Positions 16,736-25,451 of a stretch of DNA of 64,000 nt are shown piece after piece. The DNA comes from Methylorubrum extorquens (GTDB taxonomy: Bacteria > Pseudomonadota > Alphaproteobacteria > Rhizobiales > Beijerinckiaceae). Within the stretch, counting starts at the first letter, position 1. Every line of letters starts with the position of its first letter. The stretch is from the NCBI RefSeq assembly GCF_024169925.1, contig NZ_JALJXF010000001.1, positions 4,692,501 to 4,756,500 of the forward strand, in the 5' to 3' direction. The notes beneath the pieces were generated by a model that worked only from the letters and a program-made list of their open reading frames with translations, did not search any database and had not been told where the DNA came from. The position numbers and the translations under genes are program-made.

Positions 16736-17890
16736 TCAGTAGGCGGCCGAGCCCGGCGCGGTGATGTCGCGCTCCGAGACCTTGCCCCACAGCACCCGGT
16801 AGACCCAGGCGGTGTAGGCGAGGATGATCGGCAGGAAGACCACCGTGGCGATCAGCATGTTGCGCAGGGTCGCCCGGCTGGAGGAGGCGTCGAACACGGT
16901 CAGTGCGTGGCCCGGATGCGTGTTCGAGGGCAGGATGACCGGGAACATCGACAGGCCGACGGTGGCGATGATGCAGGCGATGCCGAGGCTGGAGGCCAGG
17001 AAGGTCAGCCCCTCGAACCGGGCGCGGAAGCCGAGCGCCGCCAGCAGCGGGCCGGCGATGCCGGAGAGCGGCACCAGGGCGAGCGCGGGATGGGCCCGGA
17101 AGTTCGCGAGCCACGCGCCGGCATCCGCCACGACCGCCTTGGTCAGCGGATTGGACGGGCCATCGCCGGGAAGCGGACTCAGCACCCGGTAGCCGCCGAA
17201 GGCGCCGGCCCAGATCAGGAGGCCGCCGAGGGCGAACAGGGCGGCGGTGGCGAGCGCGGCCTTGAGCCCGATGGCGCGGGCGCGCTCGGCGACCGGCCCC
17301 TCGGCCTTGAAGGCGAGCCACGCCGCGCCGTGCGCCACCAGCATCGCCAGAGAGACGAGGCCGCACAGCAGCGCCAGCGGGTTGAGCAGGCCCAAGAGGC
17401 TGCCCGCATAGATCGGGCGAAGGTCGCCCGTGAAGTGGAAAGGCACGCCCTGGAGCACGTTGCCGACGGCGACGCCGAAGATGAGCGCCGGGACCGCGCC
17501 ACCGACGAACAGCGCCCAATCCCAGCGCGCGCGCCAGACTACGCTCTCGCGCTTCGAGCGGTACTTGAACGCCACCGGCCGCAGGATCAGGGCGAACAGC
17601 ACGAGGAACATCGCGAGGTAGAAGCCGGAAAAGCTCAGCGCGTAGAGCGCCGGCCACGCGGCGAAGATCGCGCCGCCGCCGAGCACCAGCCAGACCTGGT
17701 TGCCTTCCCAGGTGGCAGAAACGGTGTGGATCGCGAGGCGCCGCTCGACGTCGGTGCGGCCAACGAAGGGCAGCAGGGCGCCGACGCCGAGATCGAAGCC
17801 ATCGGTGACGGCAAAGCCGATCAGCAGCACGCCGAGCAGCACCCACCAGATCAGGCGTAAGCTTTCGTAGTCCGAGAGAAGGGCGAGCAT
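16736..17890 (-). CDS. cydB: Cytochrome bd ubiquinol oxidase subunit II
   Basis: A 384-residue integral membrane protein with about nine helices, the normal size for CydB. It starts MLALLSDYESLRLIWWVLLG, and contains the conserved DGFDLGVGALLPF and TWEGNQVWLVLGGGAIFAAWP stretches. It pairs with CydA to form the high-affinity quinol oxidase used at low oxygen. Its ATG is 65 bp after the cydA stop; cydX follows. Confidence 0.95.
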   Translation of the reverse strand: MLALLSDYESLRLIWWVLLGVLLIGFAVTDGFDLGVGALLPFVGRTDVERRLAIHTVSATWEGNQVWLVLGGGAIFAAWPALYALSFSGFYLAMFLVLFALILRPVAFKYRSKRESVVWRARWDWALFVGGAVPALIFGVAVGNVLQGVPFHFTGDLRPIYAGSLLGLLNPLALLCGLVSLAMLVAHGAAWLAFKAEGPVAERARAIGLKAALATAALFALGGLLIWAGAFGGYRVLSPLPGDGPSNPLTKAVVADAGAWLANFRAHPALALVPLSGIAGPLLAALGFRARFEGLTFLASSLGIACIIATVGLSMFPVILPSNTHPGHALTVFDASSSRATLRNMLIATVVFLPIILAYTAWVYRVLWGKVSERDITAPGSAAY

Positions 17891-17955
17891 GAGGGAAACT
17901 CCTCGGGCGAGGGGCCGGCGCAATGGCGAGGTCGGCCGGCGAAGGGGGGAGAGGG

Positions 17956-19545
17956 CTACTCGGCCGCGACGAGGCCGGCGTCGGTCCGGTTCGTGCCGGT
18001 GCCGGGGAAGAGGGCGGCCGGGTCTTCGGCAAGCGTCTCCGGGCCCTTGGCGATGGCGCGCAGCATCAATTGCACCTCGATCACCGCGAGCACGCCGTAG
18101 ACCAGGGTAAAGCCGGCGATGGTGATGAGGAGCGAGGGAATGCCGAGTTCCGAGGTGGCGAGCGCGGTCGGAAGCACGCCCTCGATGATCCAGGGCTGGC
18201 GGCCGAACTCGGCGACGAACCAGCCGAACTCGATCGCGATCCAGGGCAGCGGCAGGGCCAGCAGCGCGGCCCGGAACAGCCAGCGGGGCGCCTCGGCCTC
18301 GCGGGCGGTGTACCAGAGCGCCGCCCCGAACAGGCCGATCAGCAGGAAGCCGCAGGCCGCCATCGCCCGGAAGGTGAAGAACAGCGAGGGCACGTGCGGC
18401 ACGGTGGACCACGCCGCTCGGTCGATCTCCGCATCGGTCGCCTTCAGCGGATCGCCGATCAGGGGCTTGAGGAGCTGCGCGTAGCCGAGATCCTGTTGCG
18501 TCCGGGCGAACTCGGCCCGGGCCGCCTCGTCGGTGCGGTCGGCCTTGATCCGCTCCAGCGCGGCGTAGGCGACGAGCCCGTTGCGGATGCGGCCCTTGGC
18601 GTGATCGACCAGTTCGGTGATGCCGGGGATTTCGGTCGTCAGCGAGCGGGTGCCGATCAGGCCCATCGCGTAGGGGATGTGGAGCGCGTAGCGGGTGGTG
18701 CGGCTCTCCAGATCCGGGACGCCGATCGCCGTGAACGACGCGGGCGCGGGCTCCGTGTGCCACATCGCCTCCATGGCGGCGAGCTTCATCTTCTGGTGGT
18801 CGGTGACGGCGTAGCCGCTCTCGTCGCCCAGCACGACGACGCTGAGGGCCGAGGCAAGGCCGAAGGCCGCCGCGATGGCAAACGAGCGCTTGGCGAGTTC
18901 GAGATGCCGCCCGCGCAGGATGTAGAAGGCCGAGACGCCGAGCACGAACACCGCGCCGCAGACATAGCCGGCCGAGACCGTGTGGACGAACTTCGCCTGC
19001 GCCACCGGATTGAGGATCACGGCGGCGAAATCGGTCACCTCCATGCGCATCGTGTCGGGGTTGAAGGCGGAGCCGACCGGGTTCTGCATCCAGCCGTTGG
19101 CGATCAGGATCCAGAGTGCGGAGAAGTTCGTGCCGAGCGCCATCAGCCACGTGACGATGCAGTGGGCCAATGCCGTGAGCTTGTCCCAGCCGAAGAAGAA
19201 CAGCCCGACGAAGGTCGCCTCCAGGAAGAAGGCCATCAGGCCCTCGATGGCGAGCGGGGCCCCGAACACGTCGCCGACATAGTGCGAGTAGTAGGCCCAG
19301 TTCATGCCGAACTGGAACTCCATGGTCAGGCCGGTGGCCACACCCAGCGCGAAATTGATCCCGAACAGGAGGCCCCAGAACTTGGTCATGTCGCGCCAGA
19401 TCTTGCGGCGCGTCATGACGTAGACCGTCTCCATCATGGCGACGAGGATCGAAAGTCCGAGCGTCAACGGCACGAACAGGAAGTGGTACATCGCCGTCAG
19501 CGCGAATTGCAGGCGCGACAGATCGACGAGCAGCGGGTCGGTCAT
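17956..19545 (-). CDS. cydA: Cytochrome bd ubiquinol oxidase subunit I
   Basis: A 529-residue haem-bearing subunit. Haem ligands can be placed: His in TAMYHFLFVPLTLG (b595 ligand, near residue 20), His in FVHTVSAGYVCG, and Met in FRAMAACG (b558). The GRQPW motif is present, and a long periplasmic Q-loop holds the quinol site. Length matches the long-Q-loop (E. coli bd-I) type. AAGGAG lies 8 bases before the ATG. The 99-bp region to divergent cydD contains an FNR box, predicting induction when oxygen falls. Confidence 0.96.
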   Translation of the reverse strand: MTDPLLVDLSRLQFALTAMYHFLFVPLTLGLSILVAMMETVYVMTRRKIWRDMTKFWGLLFGINFALGVATGLTMEFQFGMNWAYYSHYVGDVFGAPLAIEGLMAFFLEATFVGLFFFGWDKLTALAHCIVTWLMALGTNFSALWILIANGWMQNPVGSAFNPDTMRMEVTDFAAVILNPVAQAKFVHTVSAGYVCGAVFVLGVSAFYILRGRHLELAKRSFAIAAAFGLASALSVVVLGDESGYAVTDHQKMKLAAMEAMWHTEPAPASFTAIGVPDLESRTTRYALHIPYAMGLIGTRSLTTEIPGITELVDHAKGRIRNGLVAYAALERIKADRTDEAARAEFARTQQDLGYAQLLKPLIGDPLKATDAEIDRAAWSTVPHVPSLFFTFRAMAACGFLLIGLFGAALWYTAREAEAPRWLFRAALLALPLPWIAIEFGWFVAEFGRQPWIIEGVLPTALATSELGIPSLLITIAGFTLVYGVLAVIEVQLMLRAIAKGPETLAEDPAALFPGTGTNRTDAGLVAAE

Positions 19546-19596
19546 GGGAGGCTCCTTGTCCGATGCTGCCTCTCGCGCTGCCGCGCTTTTGCATCC

Positions 19597-19610
19597 TTGA
19601 CGCAGATCAA
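19597..19610. promoter_or_regulatory. FNR/FixK-type operator between cydA and cydD
   Basis: TTGAC-GCAG-ATCAA matches the FNR/FixK consensus TTGAT-N4-ATCAA at 9 of 10 defined bases. It lies about 52 bp before the cydA start and 35 bp before the cydD start, so one site could serve both directions. A cysteine-containing Fnr-type regulator with the matching ETVSR recognition helix is encoded ~3.7 kb downstream. Confidence 0.75.
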
Positions 19611-19644
19611 AGCCGCTCGAGCCGCCCCCGCCGCACAAGGCGGC

Positions 19645-21279
19645 ATGACCCGTCGATCCCCCCGCGCCCGTTCCGCCCCAGAGCCCGCGGCGCTGACCCT
19701 CGCCCGCGGGGCGGCGCGGGCCGGCCTGTCGCGCCTTCACGGGCTCCAGGCCCTGCGCTGCGCCGCGACGCTCGGGCTCGCCGTCGCGCTGGCGCGGCTC
19801 GCCGGGGCGCTGATCGAGACGGGCGGGCTCGACGGGCCCGCGCTCGGCCTTGCCGGGGCCTGCCTCCTCGCGGGCGCCGGGCTGGGATGCGCGATCGAGG
19901 CGCGCAGCGCCGCCCTTGAGGCGGAGATCGCCGTCGCTCTGGTCGATGCCGCGGAGGCGCGGCTCGCGGCGATGCCGGCGCGCACCGCCGCCGATCTGCC
20001 GCGCGGCGCGGTGATCGCCGGGCTGCAGCGGCATCCCGGCGCGCTCGCCCGGCTCGTCGTCGGCCACGCCGTGGCGCGGCGGATGATGGGGCTCGGGCCG
20101 GTGCTGACGGCATGCGCGGTCGCCGTCGTCTCGTGGCAGGCGGCCCTGGCGCTGCTCCTCGCCACACCGGTGATGATCGTGTTCTTTGCCCTCGTCGGCG
20201 GCATGATCCGCGAGCGGGCCGCCGCCCAGGAGGCGGCGCTCGGGCGGCTCGCCACGCAGTTCGCCGACCGGGTGCGGACGCTGCCGACGATCCTCTCCGC
20301 CCACGGCCTGCCCCGCGAGACGGCCAAGCTCGACCGTCGGCTTGAGACTTACGCCGGCGGCACCATGGGCGTGCTGGCGGTGGCTTTTCTGAACGCGGGC
20401 GTGCTCGACTTCTTCGCCTCGCTCGCCATCGCGATCCTGGCGGTTTTCCTCGGGCTCGGCCATCTCGGCCTTGCCGAGGTGCCGGGCTTCGCAGGTCTGG
20501 CGCTGTGGCAGAGCCTGCTGATCCTGCTGCTCGCCCCCGAATACTTTTTGCCGTTCCGCCGCTACGCCGAACTCTACCATGCCAAGGCGGAGGGTGAGGC
20601 GGCCGCGGAGGCGCTCGCCTGGGTGTTTTCGGAGGACGCCGACACGGTACCCGAACGCGGCGTGGTTCCCGCAATGCCGGGCGCCCGCGGCCTCGTCCTG
20701 CCCCATGCCGGACCCGTCGCCGATTTCGACCTGCCCGCGACCGGCCTCGTCGCGCTGACAGGCCCGAGCGGTGCCGGCAAGTCGACCCTGCTGCGGGTGC
20801 TCGCTGGTGTCGAGGCACCCCTCGCCGGGACCGTCCGCGCGCCGGATCAGGGGCATCCCGCGACCTGGGTCTCCTTGGACACGCCGATCCCGGCCGGCAC
20901 GCTCGCAACCGCAATCGCCGACGGCAGACCGGTGCCGCCTGAGGCGGTTGCGGCCGCCGCCGCGTCGCTCGGCCTGGACGACGATCCGCACTGGCCCGGC
21001 GGCCTCGATGCCCCCGTACGGGCGGGCGCCGAAAACCTCTCCGGCGGCCAGCGGGTCCGGGTCGCCGTCGCGCGCCTGCTGCTGCGGCCCGGCACCGCCT
21101 TCTGCGACGAGCCGACCGCCAAGCTCGATCCCGACAACGCCGCGCGGGTGCGCCGGGCCCTCGCGCGCGCCGCCCGCACCCGCCTCGTCATCGTGGCGAC
21201 CCACGACCCCGCGCTGGCGGCGATCGCCGACCGGCGCATCGCCCTGAGGCCCGCCCTTTCCGAGAGGCAGGCGGCCTGA
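19645..21279 (+). CDS. cydD: Heterodimeric cysteine/glutathione ABC exporter, CydD subunit
   Basis: A 544-residue fused transmembrane/ATPase half-transporter; CydDC exports cysteine and glutathione and is needed for cytochrome bd assembly. The six-helix domain occupies ~25-310. The ATPase shows Walker A GPSGAGKST, signature LSGGQ and Walker B FCDEP. The start at ATG 19645 gives a basic N-terminus before the first helix. The stop overlaps the cydC start (TGATG). Orientation opposite to cydABX but sharing a control region. Confidence 0.92.
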   Translation: MTRRSPRARSAPEPAALTLARGAARAGLSRLHGLQALRCAATLGLAVALARLAGALIETGGLDGPALGLAGACLLAGAGLGCAIEARSAALEAEIAVALVDAAEARLAAMPARTAADLPRGAVIAGLQRHPGALARLVVGHAVARRMMGLGPVLTACAVAVVSWQAALALLLATPVMIVFFALVGGMIRERAAAQEAALGRLATQFADRVRTLPTILSAHGLPRETAKLDRRLETYAGGTMGVLAVAFLNAGVLDFFASLAIAILAVFLGLGHLGLAEVPGFAGLALWQSLLILLLAPEYFLPFRRYAELYHAKAEGEAAAEALAWVFSEDADTVPERGVVPAMPGARGLVLPHAGPVADFDLPATGLVALTGPSGAGKSTLLRVLAGVEAPLAGTVRAPDQGHPATWVSLDTPIPAGTLATAIADGRPVPPEAVAAAAASLGLDDDPHWPGGLDAPVRAGAENLSGGQRVRVAVARLLLRPGTAFCDEPTAKLDPDNAARVRRALARAARTRLVIVATHDPALAAIADRRIALRPALSERQAA

Positions 21280-22919
21280 TGCGCACCCGCTCCGATACGA
21301 CGCCGGGCGGTTCCGGCCGCGCCGAAACGTCCCGAGCTTGGACCCTCGCCTTCGCCCTCGCGGCTTTGGCGCTCGCCGCGAATCTCGCGCTCGCCGGCAC
21401 CGCCGTGAGCTTCCTGGCCGCGGTGGCCCTGGCCGGGGCCGGGCCGGCGGCCTTCGCCTTCAACTTCCACCACCCCGCCGCCCTGGTGCGCCTGTTCGCG
21501 CTGCTGCGCACGGGCGCGCGCTACGGCGAACGCATGGCCGGCCACCGCGTGGCGCTGACCGATCAGGTCCGCCGCCGCGCTGGCCTGTTCGCCGCCCTGG
21601 CGCGGGCCCCGGAGAGCCGCAGCGCCGGCTGGCAGCTCGGGCGGCCGGAGCGGCTCGCCGACTTCATCGACGACGTGGCCGACATCGACTACGCCCGGCT
21701 GCGCATCGGCTTTCCCGTGGCCCTGACCGGCGCGTCGCTCGCCGGGCTCGTATTCGCCACGGCCCTCACGGCGCCGCTCGCGCTCCTTCCCGTCGCGGTG
21801 CTCGCGCTGGCGGGCGGCCTCGTGGCCCGGCACGCGCTGACGCGGCTCGCGGCCATCGAGGCCTGGGCCCGCCGCGCGCGGCGCACCGCTGCCGCCGATC
21901 TCGGAGCGGCGCTGGCGGGTGCGGTACCCCTCGACGTCGAGGGGCGGCGCGGCCCGGCCCTGCGGATCGCCCTCGATCCCCTGCGCGATGCCGAGCGCGA
22001 GGCCGCCTGCGGAAGGCGGGCGCTGGCCCGGTTCGAGGCCGTACTGGCGCTGGCCGGCCCCGCCATCGCCCTGGTCGTGCTGCTCGCCGCCTGGAGCGCG
22101 GGTGCCCGCGGCACCGGACTCTTGCCCGCCGCCTTCCTGGCCTTCGCTTGGCTCGCCCTCGCGGAGCCGATCCTGTCGCTGCCGCGAGCGCTGCTCGGCT
22201 CCGTCCGTGCCCGGCTCGCCCGCCAATCCCTCGCCGTAGAGGAAGGCACCGCAGAGGAAGGCACCGCCGCGGAGCCGGCCCCTCGGCCCGGTCCGGCCCC
22301 CGGCGCCCTGACCCTGCAGGGCCTGCGCCTGCGGGCGCCGGACGGGCGCGATCTCGGCCCGGCACCGGAGCTTGCCGTCGTCCCCGGCACACCGCTGACC
22401 CTCGTCGGCGCCAGCGGCTGCGGCAAGACCACCCTGTTGAAGGCGCTGGCTGGCTGGAGCGAGGAGCGGCCCGGCGAGACGATCCGGCTCGGCGGTGCCG
22501 TCCGCCCGGCGGCTGAGCGGCGGGCGCTGACGCATCTGAGCCTGCATGATGCGGCGATCCTGTCCGACACCGTCCGCGAGAACCTGTTCGCGCCCGGCGT
22601 CTCCGACGCGGCTTTGTGGGCGGCCCTGGAGGCCGTCGAACTCGACACCCGCATTCGCGCGGCCGGCGGCTTCGATGCCTGGATCGGCGAGGGCGGCCTT
22701 TCGCTGGGCGAAGCGCAACGCCTCAACCTCGCCCGCGCCTGCTTAAGCCCGGCCCCCGTCATCCTCCTTGACGAGCCGGCCGAGCATCTCGGCGACGATC
22801 AGGCCGCGCGCATCCTCGGGCGCCTGCTCGCGCACTGGCATGACCGCATCGTCGTGCTGACGAGCCACCGACCGGATCTCAGGCTGCCCGGGCGCCGGGT
22901 CTCGCTCGGGCTGGATTGA
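21279..22919 (+). CDS. cydC: Heterodimeric cysteine/glutathione ABC exporter, CydC subunit
   Basis: A 546-residue partner of CydD, translationally coupled to it. It has an N-terminal membrane domain, a low-complexity Glu/Ala/Pro linker at ~325-345, then the ATPase with Walker A GASGCGKTT and Walker B VILLDEP. The ABC signature reads LSLGEAQ instead of LSGGQ, so the composite ATP site formed by this loop and CydD's Walker A may be weak, as in many asymmetric exporters. In the family order the first gene is CydD and the second CydC; this assignment follows that order. Confidence 0.9.
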   Translation: MRTRSDTTPGGSGRAETSRAWTLAFALAALALAANLALAGTAVSFLAAVALAGAGPAAFAFNFHHPAALVRLFALLRTGARYGERMAGHRVALTDQVRRRAGLFAALARAPESRSAGWQLGRPERLADFIDDVADIDYARLRIGFPVALTGASLAGLVFATALTAPLALLPVAVLALAGGLVARHALTRLAAIEAWARRARRTAAADLGAALAGAVPLDVEGRRGPALRIALDPLRDAEREAACGRRALARFEAVLALAGPAIALVVLLAAWSAGARGTGLLPAAFLAFAWLALAEPILSLPRALLGSVRARLARQSLAVEEGTAEEGTAAEPAPRPGPAPGALTLQGLRLRAPDGRDLGPAPELAVVPGTPLTLVGASGCGKTTLLKALAGWSEERPGETIRLGGAVRPAAERRALTHLSLHDAAILSDTVRENLFAPGVSDAALWAALEAVELDTRIRAAGGFDAWIGEGGLSLGEAQRLNLARACLSPAPVILLDEPAEHLGDDQAARILGRLLAHWHDRIVVLTSHRPDLRLPGRRVSLGLD

Positions 22920-23317
22920 GGCAAGCCCAACCCGAACGCCGGGACTCCCCTTACACTTTGCCAAGTCGGCGAGAGTCGGGCCGCCGGCGAGGCTCTGTGC
23001 CGCCGGTTTGCGCCGTCGAGGCATCCGTGCGCGCCGCCTCCGGTGCGCCCTCTCTCGAAGCTGTCGCGGTCGCGAGAAGCGGCATAAATCCCTTTACGAC
23101 ATCCGTTCCGATCAAGAAGGCTGGAAAGATCAGGATAAAGATGTGGCCGCGAAAGAAGTCACTCGGCGGGAAGACATCGCCCACGCCGCCGTAATGCGCT
23201 TCCTCGGTCGTCCTTCATTATCCGCTCGCTTCGGCCCTGTCCGGTTTCGACTTCACAGGCGACGCGGAGGCAGGCTATTGAATTGCTTGGAGCGGGCTGC
23301 GGGACGGGAGGCTTCCG
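22920..23317. other. Intergenic region before the Fnr-type gene
   Basis: 398 bp without a supportable gene. The middle (~23080-23160) is less GC-rich than the surroundings and probably contains the promoter of the downstream regulator. I see no FNR half-site pair, so no sign of autoregulation through that box. Confidence 0.35.
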
Positions 23318-24070
23318 ATGCAAAGCTCTGGCGAGAGCCCCGGTGTCGAGCCGATCCCAGCCGAGCCGCCTTGCGCGCACGACCGCTCGGAGAGTGGCTG
23401 CGCCGCGTGCAAGGTCCGCCTCATCAGCGTCTGCGCGGCGCTCACGAGCGAAGAACTCGCCGGCTTGGAGGCGCTGAGCCAGCCCGTCCATCTCGACCCG
23501 CGCCAAGCCCTGTTCCAGCAGGAGGGCCGGGCGGGCGCCGTCTACAACGTCACCGAGGGGGCTTTACGCCTGTCGCGGCTTCTGCCGGACGGGCGGCGGC
23601 AGGTCATGGGTTTCGCCATGGTCGGCGATTTCCTCGGCCTCGCGCTGCCCGAGCGCTTCACCGTCACCGCCGAGGCGCTGGCGCCGACGACGCTCTGCCG
23701 GTTCGAGAAGCGTGCCTTCGCCGGCCTCGTCGCCCGGACGCCACACCTGCTGCAACGCCTCTACGAGCGGGCCGGCCATGAGCTGACGCTGGCACAGGAT
23801 CACATGCTGCTGCTGGGCCGCCGCACCGCCGAGGAGAAGGTGGCGAGCTTCCTGCTCGGCTTGCGCACGCGCTACGCCCGCATCGGGCACGATTCCATCA
23901 CTGTCGAGCTGCCGATGGGCCGGCAGGACATCGCCGACCATCTCGGCCTCACCATCGAGACGGTGAGCCGGATGCTGACCCGGCTCGACCGGGAGAAGGC
24001 GCTGCTGATCGTGCCCGGCGGCGTGCGCCTGTTGGACGTTGCCCGGCTCGAACGCATCGCGGCGAGCTGA
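23318..24070 (+). CDS. Crp/Fnr-family oxygen-responsive regulator (FnrL/FnrN-like)
   Basis: A 250-residue regulator with a cyclic-nucleotide-binding-type sensor domain and a winged helix at ~195-225. Four N-terminal cysteines (19, 28, 31, 39) and a central Cys127 provide ligands for an oxygen-labile [4Fe-4S] cluster, as in FnrN/FnrL; FixK-type proteins lack these. The recognition helix contains E214-TV-S217-R218, the residues that read TTGAT half-sites. GGGAG precedes the ATG. Location between cyd genes and the UspA-cytochrome c pair, both with candidate boxes, suggests local and global control of microaerobic metabolism. Confidence 0.85.
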   Translation: MQSSGESPGVEPIPAEPPCAHDRSESGCAACKVRLISVCAALTSEELAGLEALSQPVHLDPRQALFQQEGRAGAVYNVTEGALRLSRLLPDGRRQVMGFAMVGDFLGLALPERFTVTAEALAPTTLCRFEKRAFAGLVARTPHLLQRLYERAGHELTLAQDHMLLLGRRTAEEKVASFLLGLRTRYARIGHDSITVELPMGRQDIADHLGLTIETVSRMLTRLDREKALLIVPGGVRLLDVARLERIAAS

Positions 24071-24145
24071 AACGGTAACCCTTGATCAGAGCGGAAGCCG
24101 AACTCCGCTCTCCCGCAGGGATCGACCGGACTTCGTCCGAGCGCC

Positions 24146-24472
24146 TCACCGTTCGAGGGTCTGAAGGTAGGCGATCAGGGCCTGCGCCTCGTCGGGATCG
24201 AGCCGGAATTCCGGCATCGTCGGATGGCCCGTGGTGATGCCCTCCGCCAACGCCTCGGCCAGATCCGTGACCGGGTAGCGGCGGTGCAACGCGCGGAACG
24301 GCGGCGCGTCCGGCAACGGGCTCGCGCCGACGCGGCCGATCGCGTGGCAGCGGGCGCAGTTCGTGCGCGCGATGGTCTCGCCACGCTTAGCGCGGGCATC
24401 GAGCGCCTGGGTGGCGGCCGGGAGGGCGATCAGCAGGAGGGCCAGGATCGGAAGGGTGGTCGCGATACGCAT
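24146..24472 (-). CDS. Small monohaem c-type cytochrome
   Basis: A 108-residue exported protein with a signal peptide (MRIATTLPILALLLIALPAA), one haem site CARCH and a likely distal Met in PTMPEF. It ends with the usual C-terminal helix (AQALIAYLQTLER). It is a periplasmic electron carrier of cytochrome-c class I size. The ATG overlaps the stop of the universal stress gene (TGATG), so both belong to one operon. The redox partner is unknown; the nearby bd oxidase takes electrons from quinol, so it is not an obvious partner. Confidence 0.85.
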   Translation of the reverse strand: MRIATTLPILALLLIALPAATQALDARAKRGETIARTNCARCHAIGRVGASPLPDAPPFRALHRRYPVTDLAEALAEGITTGHPTMPEFRLDPDEAQALIAYLQTLER

Positions 24473-25284
24473 CAGTGACACATCAGGCAGGGGAGGGGGC
24501 TGCGGTGCAGCATCTCGCGGGTGACGCCGCCGAACAGCCACTCGCGCAGGCGGGTATGGCCGTAGGCACCCATCACGATGAGGTCGGCCCCCTGTTTGAC
24601 GGCGAAGCGCAGGAGTTCGTCGCCGTCGCTCACGACGGTGCGCAGCAGGTGGGTCGTGACGGCAGCGCCGTGGCGGGCAAGATGGCCGGCGACATCTTCC
24701 GCGCCCTCGTTGCGGGCGCCTTCGTCGGTGCTGACGACGAAGACCTGATCCGCCTCGCGGATGAAGGGCAGCGCGGCCGAGACGGCCCGGCGCGCCTCCG
24801 ACCCGTCCTTCCAGGCCACGACGATCCGGGCGCCCCGAAGCTGCTCGGCGCGCGGGGGCACCACGAGGACCGGGCGGGCGGCCTCCATCAGGACGGGGCC
24901 GGGCGACACGCCGAGGGTGGAGAGCGGGATGTCGTCGAGGCCGCAGCGTCCCACCACGAGGAGATCGGCCGCCCGCGCTTGCTCGACGAGGTGGGAGATC
25001 GGACCCGCCAGGGCCTCGCGCCAGTCGCGGCGCAGCGGGGCTTCGGCGGAGCGCTCGAACAGGGCGTGTGCCTGTTCGAGCAGGGCCCGCGCCTTCTCCT
25101 CGAAATGCGGCTCCTCGTCATAGATCTCGCCGATATCGCGCACGTAATCGGGTGTCGGCACCTTGCAGGCGGCCGCCCCGGTGAGCGTCGCCTCGAAGCG
25201 CCGTGCGAGCGTGGCCGCAAGCCGGATGCGCTCGGCGGCGGCCTCGTCGAGGTCGACCGAGACCAGGATGTTCGCGTAAGCCAT
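24472..25284 (-). CDS. Tandem UspA-type universal stress protein
   Basis: A 270-residue cytoplasmic protein with two Usp folds in tandem. The second half ends in GADLIVMGAYGHTRLREWLFGG plus MLHRSPLP, the classic G-2x-G-9x-G ATP-binding region of UspA; the first half has a weaker version. ATG 25284 starts MAYANILVSVDLDE at the usual first strand; upstream in-frame sequence is not conserved in character. Tandem Usp genes beside cytochromes are often under Fnr/FixK control; an imperfect box lies ~83 bp upstream. Confidence 0.85.
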   Translation of the reverse strand: MAYANILVSVDLDEAAAERIRLAATLARRFEATLTGAAACKVPTPDYVRDIGEIYDEEPHFEEKARALLEQAHALFERSAEAPLRRDWREALAGPISHLVEQARAADLLVVGRCGLDDIPLSTLGVSPGPVLMEAARPVLVVPPRAEQLRGARIVVAWKDGSEARRAVSAALPFIREADQVFVVSTDEGARNEGAEDVAGHLARHGAAVTTHLLRTVVSDGDELLRFAVKQGADLIVMGAYGHTRLREWLFGGVTREMLHRSPLPCLMCH

Positions 25285-25366
25285 GCTCGCCTCCCCGGGG
25301 CATCCCCTCCGCTTGGCGGGGCCATCCTTCGTGGGGGCATCCTTGCCGCCGGCCGGTACGGGTGCC

Positions 25367-25380
25367 TTGATCCAGCGCAA
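25367..25380. promoter_or_regulatory. Possible FNR-like half-matching site upstream of the Usp-cytochrome operon
   Basis: TTGAT-CCAG-CGCAA matches the consensus TTGAT-N4-ATCAA at 8 of 10 bases, with a perfect left half. It lies in the 167-bp divergent region between the usp operon and the BKACE gene, 83 bp before the usp start. A match of this quality can arise by chance; the Fnr-type gene next door raises its likelihood. Confidence 0.4.
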
Positions 25381-25451
25381 GGCGGGCCGAGTGGCCCCCC
25401 CTTGCGCCGGCCTGCGGCCGACCGCTTCACTCTGCGAGGCTTGAGAACAGC

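Noticed and set aside
17923..19644. A long plus-strand open frame running antisense to cydA and into cydD
   Set aside because: It lies opposite cydA, is rich in Arg/Glu/His without domains, and is a GC-bias shadow; only the part from 19645 is CydD.
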